A stretch of DNA of 64,000 nucleotides from Schlegelella_A sp038318385. Its GTDB lineage: Bacteria > Pseudomonadota > Gammaproteobacteria > Burkholderiales > Burkholderiaceae_C. Of this stretch, positions 10,356 to 20,174 are shown piece after piece. Within the stretch, counting starts at the first letter, position 1. Each line of letters begins with the position of its first letter. The stretch spans positions 1 to 64,000 of the forward strand of contig JBBQCD010000010.1 in NCBI GenBank assembly GCA_038318385.1, given 5' to 3'. The notes under the pieces are model-generated. The model was not told the DNA's origin and did no database searches. It saw only the letters and a list, made by a program, of their open reading frames with translations. Made by a program: the position numbers and the translations under genes.

Positions 10356-11642
10356 GTGGAATACCTGCCTGCGCTGCTGATGCTGGTCCTGTTCCTGATC
10401 GACATTCCGATCGCCTTCGGGATGGCGATTGCGGCGCTCTGCTTCTTCGTCTTCGCCGAAGGACTGCCGCTGCGGCTCTTCGTGCAGAAGATGGTGCAGG
10501 CGACGGATTCCTTCCCGCTGCTGGCGGTGCCGTTCTTCATCTGCGCCGGCGCGATCATGAACCATGCCGGCATCACCCGGCGCCTGCTGAACCTCGCCGA
10601 CGCGCTGGTCGGCCACCTCGTCGGCGGCATCGCGCAGGCCAACGTCGTGCTGGCCACGCTGATGGGCGGGCTCTCGGCGTCGGCCAACGCCGACGCCGCG
10701 ATGCAGGCCAAGATGCTCGGCACCGAGATGGTCCGCCGCGGCTATTCGCCAGGGTTCGCGGCGGCGATCACCGCCTGCGCGGCGGTGATCACGCCGATCA
10801 TCCCTCCGGGAATCGGCCTCATCATCTACGGCTACCTGGCCGACGTCTCGGTCGGTCGCCTCTTCATCGGCGGCATCGTCCCGGGCCTGCTTCTGTGCGC
10901 GGCGCTGATGGTGGCGGTGCACATCGTCGCCCGCAAGCGCGGCTACCAGCCGCAGCGCGAGCGCCGGGTGCCGCTGCGCGCGCTCGGCCGCTCGGCCGTC
11001 GACGGCCTGGGGGCGCTGTCGATCATCGCCTTCATCCTGATCGGCATCCGCTACGGCATCTTCACGCCGACCGAGGCCGGCGCGATGACGGTCGTCTATG
11101 CGACGCTGGTCGGCGCGCTTTGGCATCGAGAGCTGAAATGGTCGGCGGCGCGCCCGATCATCCTCGAGACCGTTCTCGCCACCTCGGCGGTGATGATCAT
11201 CATCTGCGCCGCCAGCGCCTTCGGCTTCTACATGTCCTGGCAGCGCATTCCGACGCGCGGCGCAGAGTTCCTGATCCACCTGACGCGCGAGCCGTGGCTG
11301 CTGCTGCTGCTGATCAATGTCGGCCTGATCGGCGTCGGCATGCTGATCGAAGGCACGGCGGCGCTGATCCTGCTGACACCGATCCTCGTCCCCGCCATCG
11401 CCAAGGTCGGCATCGACCCGCTGCATTTCGGCCTGGTGCTCGTCATCAACCTCACGATCGGCGGCGTCACGCCGCCGGTCGGGACGATGATGTTCACCAC
11501 CTGCTCGATCATGCGGGTGAAGATCGAGACCTTCGTCAAGGAGGGCTGGCCCTTCATCCTCGCCCTGTTCGTGGTCCTCATGCTGGTGACCTACGTGCCG
11601 GCCCTCGTTACGTGGCTGCCGACGCGGCTGATGGGCCCGTGA
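10356..11642 (+). CDS. dctM: TRAP transporter large permease DctM
   Basis: Large membrane subunit, 428 residues with about 12 spans, which drives import with a sodium or proton gradient. Typical DctM segments are visible: LLAVPFFICAGAIMNHAGIT, GGLSASANADAAMQAKM and VITPIIPPGIGLIIYG, with INLTIGGVTPPVGTMMF near the C-terminus. The start is the GTG at 10356. The stop overlaps the GTG of the alcohol dehydrogenase gene (GTGA), so the transporter and the enzyme are translationally coupled. Confidence 0.93.
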   Translation: MEYLPALLMLVLFLIDIPIAFGMAIAALCFFVFAEGLPLRLFVQKMVQATDSFPLLAVPFFICAGAIMNHAGITRRLLNLADALVGHLVGGIAQANVVLATLMGGLSASANADAAMQAKMLGTEMVRRGYSPGFAAAITACAAVITPIIPPGIGLIIYGYLADVSVGRLFIGGIVPGLLLCAALMVAVHIVARKRGYQPQRERRVPLRALGRSAVDGLGALSIIAFILIGIRYGIFTPTEAGAMTVVYATLVGALWHRELKWSAARPIILETVLATSAVMIIICAASAFGFYMSWQRIPTRGAEFLIHLTREPWLLLLLINVGLIGVGMLIEGTAALILLTPILVPAIAKVGIDPLHFGLVLVINLTIGGVTPPVGTMMFTTCSIMRVKIETFVKEGWPFILALFVVLMLVTYVPALVTWLPTRLMGP

Positions 11643-12757
11643 CCTCGGCCGGTACGCCGACCTTCGACGCCGCGGTCCTCACGGCCGTCGGCCGGCCATT
11701 GTCGATCGAGCGTGTGACGCTGGCGCCGCTGCGCCCCGGCGACGTGCTGATCAGGAATCGCGCCAGCGGCCTGTGCCATACCGACCTCGAGGTGATCGAC
11801 GGCAGCCTCGCCTATCCGCTGCCGATCGTCCTCGGCCACGAAGGCGCCGGCATCGTCGAAGCGGTCGGCAGCGCGGTGATCCAGGTGCGACCGGGCGACC
11901 ATGTCGTCGCCTCCTGGAATCCGCATTGCGGTCACTGCTTCTACTGCGAGCGCGATCTGCCGATCCTGTGCGAGCCGTTCACGCGCGAGCAGCCGGCCGG
12001 CAACCTCCTCGACGGCGCGTCACGCCTGTCCTGGAACGGCGCGCGCCTGAACCACTTCTCGGTGGTCTCGTCGCATGCCGAATACTCGGTCGTGCCGGAA
12101 TCCGGAGCGATCAAGGTTCCCGAAGAAATTCCGTTCGACCGGGCATGCCTGTTGGGCTGCGGGGTGATGACCGGTGTCGGCGCGGTCAGCCGCCTCGCGC
12201 GGGTGGAGGCCGGTGCGCACGTGGCCGTCGTCGGCTGCGGCGCGGTGGGGCTGAACGCCATTCAGGCGGCGCGGCTCGAACAGGCCGCTAGCGTGATCGC
12301 GATCGATCGCGACGCGGCCAAGCTCGCGCTGGCGTCGCGGTTCGGCGCCACGCACACCATCGCCGCCGATGCTGCGCCGATCGATGCCGTCAAAGCGCTG
12401 ACGGAAGGTCGCGGGGCCGACTGCGTCTTCGAGGCCGCGGGTGCCGAAGCGTCTCTGCAGCTGGCGCTCGAGGTCACGCGGCCCGGGGGGCAGCTGGTGA
12501 TCCTCGGCAAAACCGCGGTCAACCGCCAGGTGGCCCTGCGCTTCGGCTCGCTGATGGGCGAAAAGCGCATCGTCCGTTCGAGCTATGGCGGCGCCCGGCC
12601 GCGCCGCGATTTCCCGTGGCTGGCGCGCCTCTACTTGGAAGGCAAGCTCGATCTCGACACCCTGATCTCGAGCCGGATCCCGCTTGCGCGCATCAACGAA
12701 GGCTTCGATGCGATGCGCAGCGGCATCGGCGTGCGCCATGTCGTCGTCTTCGACTGA
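11639..12757 (+). CDS. Zinc-dependent alcohol dehydrogenase (MDR superfamily)
   Basis: A protein of 372 residues. Catalytic zinc ligands are seen in GLCHTD and GHEGAG. The structural zinc site is the four-Cys lobe HCGHCFYCERDLPILC. The nucleotide-binding glycine motif is VVGCGAVGLNAIQ. It therefore belongs to the class I/III-type alcohol dehydrogenases, oxidising a primary alcohol or S-hydroxymethyl-type adduct with NAD+. The start is the GTG at 11639 overlapping the DctM stop. It probably works on the product of the PhyH oxygenase (inference from the operon). The exact substrate cannot be told. Confidence 0.88.
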   Translation: MTSAGTPTFDAAVLTAVGRPLSIERVTLAPLRPGDVLIRNRASGLCHTDLEVIDGSLAYPLPIVLGHEGAGIVEAVGSAVIQVRPGDHVVASWNPHCGHCFYCERDLPILCEPFTREQPAGNLLDGASRLSWNGARLNHFSVVSSHAEYSVVPESGAIKVPEEIPFDRACLLGCGVMTGVGAVSRLARVEAGAHVAVVGCGAVGLNAIQAARLEQAASVIAIDRDAAKLALASRFGATHTIAADAAPIDAVKALTEGRGADCVFEAAGAEASLQLALEVTRPGGQLVILGKTAVNRQVALRFGSLMGEKRIVRSSYGGARPRRDFPWLARLYLEGKLDLDTLISSRIPLARINEGFDAMRSGIGVRHVVVFD

Positions 12758-12812
12758 GACCTGAGATGGCTTGGTGTCGTGCGTCGGTGCGTCTCCCGCC
12801 ATTGCCGACCTG

Positions 12813-13841
<1,029 letters not shown>

Positions 13842-13853
13842 CGACAATGGTCC

Positions 13854-14570
13854 ATGCCCGCGCGTCGTCCTCCACCTTCCCGTCGTCCACCGCCCCCGGC
13901 GCCTGCGCCGAAGACGGCTTCCTGGAGCGAACGCGAGCTCGACACGCTGCAACGTCTGCTCGATGCCGTGCCGGCGCCGCTGGAGCCGCTCGACGTCGTG
14001 ATGCTCGACGGTTTTCTGTGCGGCGTGTTGCTGCAGCCCGAAGCGGTACCGGCCTCGCGCTGGAGGCCTCATGTCACCGATGTCGAGGGACGTCGCCTGC
14101 CGGTGGATTTCGATGCGGCGCCGCTGCTGCGCCTCGTTGAACGCCGTCATGCCGAGCTCGCCCAGGCGATCGCGGCGCGGCGCTGGTTCGACCCGTGGGT
14201 TTTCGAACTGGATGGCGAACCTGCGGATGAGGACGGTGCAGAAGGTGCAGACGATGCGGCAGCGGCTGGATTCGATCCCGGCGCCGACGACCTGGAGAGC
14301 CGCGCCGCCAGCGAGGCGGTCTATCCGTGGGTCGCCGGCTTCGCGACGGCGCTCGAACTCTTTCCGGCCCTGATGCGGCTACCGGCCCGCTCGATCGATC
14401 CTCCGCTCGCGCTGGTCTACCGCCACCTCGAGCCCGACGATCTCGAGGATGCCGAGGCGTTGCTGGCCGAGATCGAGTCGCTCGAGCCGGCCGTCGATCT
14501 GGCCGACGCGGTCGAGGGACTGGTGCGTGCGACGCTGCTGCTCGCCGACGTCGCCCGGCCGGTCCGTTAG
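13854..14570 (+). CDS. UPF0149 / YecA-family protein
   Basis: A protein of 238 residues from the YgfB/YecA family, whose members are small helical proteins of poorly known role. After a Pro/Arg-rich N-terminus comes the characteristic LDVVMLDGFLCGVLLQPEAVPASRW. An acidic Ala/Glu/Asp linker (about residues 121-150) then precedes AVYPWVAGFATALELFPALM. It lacks the C-terminal SEC-C metal-binding tail found in many YecA proteins. The ATG at 13854 lies 12 bases after the hydrolase stop. It converges on priA with only three bases between stops. Confidence 0.75.
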   Translation: MPARRPPPSRRPPPPAPAPKTASWSERELDTLQRLLDAVPAPLEPLDVVMLDGFLCGVLLQPEAVPASRWRPHVTDVEGRRLPVDFDAAPLLRLVERRHAELAQAIAARRWFDPWVFELDGEPADEDGAEGADDAAAAGFDPGADDLESRAASEAVYPWVAGFATALELFPALMRLPARSIDPPLALVYRHLEPDDLEDAEALLAEIESLEPAVDLADAVEGLVRATLLLADVARPVR

Positions 14571-14573
14571 GCC

Positions 14574-16667
14574 TCAGATCGCCAGCGGGTCGACGTCGAT
14601 CGCCCAGCGCAGCACGCGCTGCCCCGCACCCTTGCGCTCGCGGCGCAGCGCGTGCAAGGCAGGCAGCCAGAGCGCGAGGAAGTGCTGCAGGGCGCGGCGC
14701 GAAGGCGACTCGATGAGCATCTGCATGCGCTCGACGTCGGCGATGCGAGCGATCGCCATCGGCACCGGCGCGTAGACGGTCACGGCCTCGGCGCCGGGAA
14801 TGGCGCCGGCGCAGGCCGCGGCGGCTTGCAGGAAGTCGCGTGCAGCCTCCACGCTGCGACCTTCGGCGCGCAGCATCGCCAGATGCGACCAGGGGGGCAG
14901 GCCGGCACTTTCGCGTTCGCGCAGCTGGCTTTCGGCAAAGGCGGCGAAGTCGTGGCCCAGGAGCGCCTGGTACAGGGGGTGGGCGGGATTCCAGGTCTGG
15001 ATCCACATCTCGCTGCGCGCGGCCTGCGCAGCGTCGCGACCGGCGCGGCCACCGGCCTGCATCAAGAGCGAGAACAGGCGCTCCGGCGCGCGGAAATCGC
15101 TGCTGAAGAGAGCGCCGTCCGGGTTCACGGCCGCCACCAGCGTCACGCGGCGGAAGTCGTGGCCCTTGGTAACCATCTGCGTGCCGATGAGGACGTCGAC
15201 GTCGCCGGCGTGGACGGCACCGAGGCGCGATTCGAGCGCGCCCTTGGCGCGCGTGCTGTCGGCGTCGATGCGGGCGATGCGGGCCGGACGCCCGTCGGCC
15301 GTCGTCAGCAGCGCCGCGAGTTGCTCCTCGAGGCGCTCGGTGCCGCGGCCGATCGGCGCGATGTCGAGGTTGCCGCAGTCCGGGCAGGCGCGCGGCACGC
15401 GCTCGGTCAGGCCGCAGTGGTGGCAGCGCAGCGTCCGGTCGAGCTTGTGGAAGACGCGCCAGGCGCTGCAGTGCGGGCAGGCGCTCTTCCAGCTGCAGTC
15501 CGGGCAATGGAGCACCGGTGCATAGCCGCGTCGATTCAGGAACACCAAGCTCTGTTCGCCATCCGCCAGCCGCCGGTTGAGAGCCTCGACCAGCGGCGGC
15601 GCCAGCGCGGTCGAGCTACCCTTGACCTGCGGCAGGCGATTCATGTCGACGAGCCGCACCTTCGGCAGGGTGCCGCCGCCGATGCGTTGCGGCAGCGCGA
15701 GGCGGACGTAGCGCCCCTGGTTGGCGCGCTGCCAGCTCTCGAGCGAAGGCGTCGCCGAACCCAGCACCACGGTCGCGTTCTCGAGGCGGCCGCGGAACAC
15801 CGCCAGGTCGCGAGCCGAGTAGCGCGCACCCTCCTGCTGCTTGTAGGAAGGATCGTGCTCTTCGTCGACGACGATGAGGCCCAGTCGTGGCATCGAGGCG
15901 AAGACCGCCAGTCGCGTGCCGAGGACCAGGTCGGCGAGGCCCAGGTGGGCGGCGAGCCAGCTGCGCAGCCGTTGCGCCGGCGTCAGGCCGCTGTGGAGCG
16001 CGACGATGCGGCGTCCTGCGAATCGTTCGGCAAAGCGCCTTTCGAGCTGCGGCGTGAGGTTGATCTCCGGAACGAGGACCAGTGCCTGGCGCCCCGACTC
16101 GAGCGTGCGAGCGGCAGCCTGCAGGTAGACCTCCGTCTTGCCGCTTCCGGTGATCCCGTGCAGCAGCACGGTCGGCGCGCGCTCGCTGCGTTCGCTCGCC
16201 TGCAGCGCCTCGAGGACGGCGGCCTGATCGGGACTGAGCGCAGGACGGGTTGTGGCGCCTTCGGGTTGACCGTCGCGGCTGGCCATCGCCTTGTGCAGCT
16301 TGGCAATTCTGTTTTCGACCTGGCCGTTGCCGAGCTTGCGCAGTTCAGGCGGCAGCACCGCCAGGGCGACCTCGCCAATCCCGCGCTGGTAGTAGGCCGC
16401 GGCAAACTCGACCAGTTCGCACCAGCGCGCGGTGAGCGGCGGCAACGCTGTCATCGCCTCGGCCACGTCGCGCAACGTCTGCGGCGCCTCCGCGGCGTTC
16501 CCGGACATGCCCCGCCACACCAGACCGGTGACTTCCCGACTTCCCAAGGGCACGCGGACCAATGTTCCGGGCGCGAGCGTTCGCTCGCTTCGGTAACTGA
16601 GGGGGCCCGTCAGATCGGTGTGTTGCGGCGTATCGACGGCTACCCCGACGATGCAAGGGTCTGTCAT
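14574..16667 (-). CDS. priA: Primosomal protein N' (replication restart helicase PriA)
   Basis: Superfamily 2 DNA helicase that reloads DnaB at stalled forks, 697 residues. Motifs seen: Walker A GITGSGKTEVYLQ, DEEH box VVDEEHDPSYKQQEG, GSATPSLES, and the eight-Cys zinc region (CPDC, CPHC, CHHC, CPDC) between about residues 400 and 450. The N-terminal DNA-binding domain starts near GVAVDTPQ. The ATG at 16667 is chosen over a TTG at 16691 because the conserved N-terminus begins right after it. It is in the same direction as hemE with a 355-base gap. It is a core gene, so it anchors this part as stable chromosome. Confidence 0.96.
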   Translation of the reverse strand: MTDPCIVGVAVDTPQHTDLTGPLSYRSERTLAPGTLVRVPLGSREVTGLVWRGMSGNAAEAPQTLRDVAEAMTALPPLTARWCELVEFAAAYYQRGIGEVALAVLPPELRKLGNGQVENRIAKLHKAMASRDGQPEGATTRPALSPDQAAVLEALQASERSERAPTVLLHGITGSGKTEVYLQAAARTLESGRQALVLVPEINLTPQLERRFAERFAGRRIVALHSGLTPAQRLRSWLAAHLGLADLVLGTRLAVFASMPRLGLIVVDEEHDPSYKQQEGARYSARDLAVFRGRLENATVVLGSATPSLESWQRANQGRYVRLALPQRIGGGTLPKVRLVDMNRLPQVKGSSTALAPPLVEALNRRLADGEQSLVFLNRRGYAPVLHCPDCSWKSACPHCSAWRVFHKLDRTLRCHHCGLTERVPRACPDCGNLDIAPIGRGTERLEEQLAALLTTADGRPARIARIDADSTRAKGALESRLGAVHAGDVDVLIGTQMVTKGHDFRRVTLVAAVNPDGALFSSDFRAPERLFSLLMQAGGRAGRDAAQAARSEMWIQTWNPAHPLYQALLGHDFAAFAESQLRERESAGLPPWSHLAMLRAEGRSVEAARDFLQAAAACAGAIPGAEAVTVYAPVPMAIARIADVERMQMLIESPSRRALQHFLALWLPALHALRRERKGAGQRVLRWAIDVDPLAI

Positions 16668-17022
16668 CGGCCGCTCACGAAAGCTTGTCAAGGAAAGCTA
16701 GAAGTTGGCGCAAGGATCGGGTCTAACTTTATGATTCGTATAGGGTTTAGAAATTCTCCACCGAGCCTGTGGAAAACTTTGTGCAAAAGTCGCGCTCGCG
16801 GTCCAAAAAGGCTTGATCTGCTTGATCTTGCAGTCCGCTGCCTGCTTTCGGAGCAATCTTCGAGACTCAGTCAAATCAACGACTTAGCGCTGGTTACCAA
16901 AATAGTGATGCTGCGTTGCAGCAACAAATCCGTAGGAGTCGTCCGACTTGCGTTTTGGGGATAAGTCAAGTCCTGAGTGGCCGCTCACCCCGATCCGAGC
17001 CGGTCGCGCGCCGTGATGGATA
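16668..17022. other. 355-bp AT-rich gap between hemE and priA
   Basis: No convincing gene lies here. Base composition is visibly poorer in G+C than the flanks, especially 16720-16970. It holds two sites matching the DnaA-box consensus TTWTNCACA on the minus strand (16768-16776 and 16780-16788), a one-mismatch site at 16956-16964, and a CRP/FNR-like palindrome overlapping the hemE stop. It probably carries the priA promoter. Confidence 0.6.
16768..16788 (-). promoter_or_regulatory. Pair of DnaA-box-like sites upstream of priA
   Basis: On the minus strand, TTTTCCACA (16768-16776) and TTTTGCACA (16780-16788) both fit TTWTNCACA. Their starts are 12 bp apart in the same orientation. They could let DnaA influence priA expression or titrate DnaA. 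This is a consensus match only; no footprint is known. Confidence 0.4.
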
Positions 17023-17027
17023 TCACG
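17012..17027. promoter_or_regulatory. CRP/FNR-like palindrome at hemE stop
   Basis: CGTGATGGATATCACG has perfect 6-bp arms and contains both TGAT-N4-ATCA (FNR core) and GTGA-N6-TCAC (CRP core). It overlaps the hemE stop codon, about 345 bases before priA. That position is odd for an operator, so function is doubtful. Confidence 0.25.
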
Positions 17028-18108
17028 CCTGGAGCGCCGTCCGGAGCTCGCGCGACGTCCTGTGCACAGCTTCGACCATCGACGCGACATGCTCCGGCGG
17101 CGTGAACTGGCTGATCCCGTGGCCGAGGTTGAACACATGGCCGTCGAGCGATCCCGTCGTCCCCAGGCTGCGCAGCGTGCGCTCAACCTCGCGGGTGATC
17201 TGCGCAGGGGACGCGAACAACACGTTCGGGTCGATGTTGCCCTGCAACGCCACGGCGCTGCCGACGCGCCGGCGAGCCGCTCCCAGGTTGACGGTCCAGT
17301 CGAGGCCGATCACGTCGGCGCCGAGGCCGGCGATGTCCTCGAGCCAGCCGCCGCCGCCCTTGGTGAAGACGATCCGCGGCACCGTGCGGCCATCGTGCGT
17401 GCGCAAGAGCTGCTCGAGGACGCGCCGCGTGTAGGCCAGGCTGAACGCCTGGAAAGCGCCATCGGCGAGGACGCCGCCCCAGCTGTCGAAAATCATCACC
17501 GCCTGGGCGCCGGCTTCGATCTGGGCATTGAGATAACCCGCGACCGCATCGGCGTTGACGGCCAGGATGCGATGCATCAGGTCTGGACGGGCGTAGAGCA
17601 TCGTCTTGACGCGCCGGTAGTCGTCCGATCCGGCGCCTTCGACCATGTAGCAGGCAAGCGTCCACGGGCTGCCCGAAAAACCGATCAGCGGAACGCGTCC
17701 ATCGAGCGCACGCCGGATCGACGCGACTGCATCGAAGACATAGCGCAAGCGCGCCATGTCGGGCACAGCGAGACGCGCGACATCGGTCTCGTCGCGCACC
17801 GGATGGGCAAAGCGCGGCCCTTCGCCCTCGGCGAACGAAAGCCCCAGGCCCATCGCATCGGGGACGGTCAGGATGTCGCTGAAGAGGATCGCGGCGTCGA
17901 GCGGGTAGCGCTCCAGCGGCTGTAGGGTGACCTCGGTGGCGAGATCAGGGTTCGCCGCCAGGCCCATGAAGCTGCCGGCGCGGGCCCGCGACGCCTTGTA
18001 CTCCGGCAGATAACGTCCGGCCTGGCGCATCAGCCACACCGGCGTGTAGTCGGTCGGCTGGCACAGGCAGGCCCGCAGGAAGGTGTCGTTTCGCAGCGGC
18101 GCGGGCAT
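17023..18108 (-). CDS. hemE: Uroporphyrinogen decarboxylase
   Basis: Decarboxylates uroporphyrinogen III to coproporphyrinogen III in haem synthesis; cytosolic, 361 residues, standard length. Family markers: TPVWLMRQAGRYLPEY at the N-terminus (substrate-binding Arg), LFSDILTVPDAMGLGLSF with the catalytic Asp, GFSGSPWTLACYMVEG, and FNLGHGI near the C-terminus. The start is the ATG at 18108, giving the conserved N-terminus. The hemE-priA order is familiar from betaproteobacterial chromosomes, where it often follows the ATP synthase operon; those genes are not in this window. Confidence 0.96.
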   Translation of the reverse strand: MPAPLRNDTFLRACLCQPTDYTPVWLMRQAGRYLPEYKASRARAGSFMGLAANPDLATEVTLQPLERYPLDAAILFSDILTVPDAMGLGLSFAEGEGPRFAHPVRDETDVARLAVPDMARLRYVFDAVASIRRALDGRVPLIGFSGSPWTLACYMVEGAGSDDYRRVKTMLYARPDLMHRILAVNADAVAGYLNAQIEAGAQAVMIFDSWGGVLADGAFQAFSLAYTRRVLEQLLRTHDGRTVPRIVFTKGGGGWLEDIAGLGADVIGLDWTVNLGAARRRVGSAVALQGNIDPNVLFASPAQITREVERTLRSLGTTGSLDGHVFNLGHGISQFTPPEHVASMVEAVHRTSRELRTALQA

Positions 18109-18272
18109 CGTTGCATTGTCGCAAACGGGTCGCCGCCAGCGTCGCCGCGGTCGGTGGCGAACCCGCGCTGAAGCGCCGCTGCGAGCACGGGCCGTCAGGA
18201 AAACCGGTCGGCGGAGCCTCGCCGGCGACGCCGCGATGGCGCGCGCGTCCAGGAGAACCGCGCCCGCGGCGA

Positions 18273-19040
18273 TCAGTGCTGGCGCAGTCGGCCGACGATC
18301 TGCGCGGCCTCTTCCGGGGCGAAGAAATAGGGGTAGAACGAGCGCTCGCCGGCGCCGAACTGGCGCCGCCCGCCGAGGCGGGCGATCTCGCGGGCGGAAT
18401 GCGCGAGATCCAGGCGCAACAAGACTGCCGGCGCGTTGACCTGCGGATCGAGCCGCTCGTCGGCAGCTCGATGGAAGCCGAGCATGCGCTCGTAGAAGCG
18501 GACGTGGCGCGGATTGACCTCGATGAGGACATCGGTGCAGCGGTGCAGGTTGGTCACGTACATGCAGGCGACGTGGAAGATCGCGCCCAGCACGGCATGC
18601 GAGCGGACGGATTCGTCGACGGCCAGCTTGGTGAACTCGCACAAGCGTCGACCTTCGTCGCGCAGGGACTGGACTTCGTCGGGATAGAGCCGGCCGACAT
18701 AGAGTCCATCGGCGCGGTCGAGGGAGGCGGTGATGGTCGCCACGGTCGTGTCTTCGACGCATGCCGCCAGGGTCACCCGGCCGTCGTTGCACTCCTCGAG
18801 GGGACTGGCCGAGTAGCCGCGCCAGGCGTAGCGGCGCTCGATGAGGGCACTGGCGTGGATGCGGCGCGAGGAGTCGTCGGCGACGCGGATCTTGAAGGGG
18901 GTGTCGAACTCCTCGGCCGCCGCCTCGGCGATGGCGTCGTTGAGGAAGGGCTCCCAGGGTCTGCCCCCGTCGAAGGTTCTGTACAGGCCGGCGCCGGCCG
19001 GGTTGCGGGGCAGGGGGCCCGCAGCCTGGGAATCTGACAT
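18273..19040 (-). CDS. FeeM-like N-acyl amino acid synthase, PEP-CTERM/exosortase-associated type
   Basis: A GNAT-fold acyltransferase of 255 residues, related to LuxI autoinducer synthases and to the FeeM N-acyl amino acid synthases, which join an acyl chain from acyl-ACP to an amino acid. Seen: CEFTKLAVD (134-142) and the family stretch from IEVNPRHVRFY to RMLGF (173-189). The ATG at 19040 is preceded by GAGGGAG. Members of this group are known mainly from genomes with PEP-CTERM/exosortase systems, and a PEP-CTERM gene lies 3 kb away. It is divergent from the E1-like/nitroreductase pair. The product was not identified; an N-acyl amino acid is the inference. Confidence 0.8.
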   Translation of the reverse strand: MSDSQAAGPLPRNPAGAGLYRTFDGGRPWEPFLNDAIAEAAAEEFDTPFKIRVADDSSRRIHASALIERRYAWRGYSASPLEECNDGRVTLAACVEDTTVATITASLDRADGLYVGRLYPDEVQSLRDEGRRLCEFTKLAVDESVRSHAVLGAIFHVACMYVTNLHRCTDVLIEVNPRHVRFYERMLGFHRAADERLDPQVNAPAVLLRLDLAHSAREIARLGGRRQFGAGERSFYPYFFAPEEAAQIVGRLRQH

Positions 19041-19304
19041 TAAATCTCCCTCGGGCTGCCAAAATGCGGCAGCGAATGTAACAACGATTATCTTTGGCAG
19101 TGAAGGACGTTTGGGGAGATCGCCGACGCTCGCCGCGGAACGAAGAATGCCCTTACTGTTGCCTACAGCTCAACCCCATTTACGTCAAGTTACCTGCAGC
19201 TGTTCGTACGATGGCGGCCGGTACAAATGCACATTCCGGGCCAGCAGGCAATTGAACACGGTCCTTCCTTCCACTCGAATCCGAGTCTTCACGACCTGAC
19301 GCCG

Positions 19305-20174
19305 ATGTTTTCCTATTCCCAGGCTTTTGATCGCAACATCGGTTGGGTCACCGAGGCCGAGCAACAGACCCTGCGCGGCAAGCGCGTCGCCATCGCTGGG
19401 CTGGGCGGCGTCGGCGGCGCTCACCTGTTGACGCTGACGCGCCTGGGCATCGGCAACTTCAATCTGGCCGACTTCGACCACTTCGAGCTCCACAACTTCA
19501 ACCGCCAGGTCGGTGCAAACGTGAACTCGATCGGGCGGCCGAAGATCGACGTGATGGCCGAGATGGCCGCGGCGATCAACCCCGGACTCGGCATCGAGCG
19601 CTTCGGCGAGGGCCTCACCCTCGCCAACGTCGAGCGCTTTCTCGATGGCGCGGATCTCTACGTCGATGGGCTCGATTTCTTCGTCCTCGACATGCGCAAG
19701 CGTGTCTTCGACCTCTGTGCCGAGCGCGGCATTCCGGCCATTACGGCGGCGCCGCTCGGCATGGGTTGCGCCCTGCTGGTGTTCATGCCCGGACAGATGA
19801 GCTTCGAGAGCTACTTCCGGATGGCCGGCGCTTCCGATGCCGAGAAGGCAGCCCGCTTCCTTTGCGGTCTGGCACCGTCGATGTTGCAGATGGGTTACCT
19901 CGTCGATCCCGCACGCGTCGATCTCGCCGCGCGCAAGGGACCATCCACACCGATGGCATGCGATCTCTGCGCGGGCATTGCGGCCACCGAGGCGCTGAAG
20001 ATCCTCCTGTCCAGGGGGAGGGTGATCGCAGCGCCCTGGGGCCTGCACTTCGACGCCTACAAGAGCCGGCTGCGGCGAACCTGGCGGCCGGGCGGCAACG
20101 CCCATCCCATGCAGCGCGCCCTGATCGCGTTGACGAAGCGCCGGTTTGCCGCCGAAGCGAAGGCGCCGATATGA
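19305..20174 (+). CDS. ThiF/MoeB-like (E1-like) adenylating enzyme
   Basis: About 289 residues with the E1 adenylation fold: the ATP loop GLGGVGG (32-38), acidic strand end ADFDHFEL, Arg finger in NFNRQ (R67), and conserved Lys in GRPKID (K80). Downstream APLGMG and a single CDLC Cys pair are present; the paired CxxC zinc site of ThiF/MoeB is not complete. Such enzymes adenylate a carboxyl group. No ubiquitin-like, ThiS or MoaD partner gene is nearby, so the target may be a small molecule or peptide. The start is uncertain: ATG 19305 fits the domain edge, while ATG 19227 would add 26 residues. The stop overlaps the next ATG (ATGA). Confidence 0.8.
   Translation: MFSYSQAFDRNIGWVTEAEQQTLRGKRVAIAGLGGVGGAHLLTLTRLGIGNFNLADFDHFELHNFNRQVGANVNSIGRPKIDVMAEMAAAINPGLGIERFGEGLTLANVERFLDGADLYVDGLDFFVLDMRKRVFDLCAERGIPAITAAPLGMGCALLVFMPGQMSFESYFRMAGASDAEKAARFLCGLAPSMLQMGYLVDPARVDLAARKGPSTPMACDLCAGIAATEALKILLSRGRVIAAPWGLHFDAYKSRLRRTWRPGGNAHPMQRALIALTKRRFAAEAKAPI

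Noticed and set aside
16668..17022. Chromosomal replication origin
   Set aside because: Only two good DnaA-box matches, no AT-rich 13-mer array, and no dnaA, rpmH, gidA or parAB genes nearby.
19041..19304. Lux-box-like ACCTGCAG element in the FeeM/E1 spacer
   Set aside because: Only one half-site agrees with the 20-bp lux box; the second half and spacing do not.
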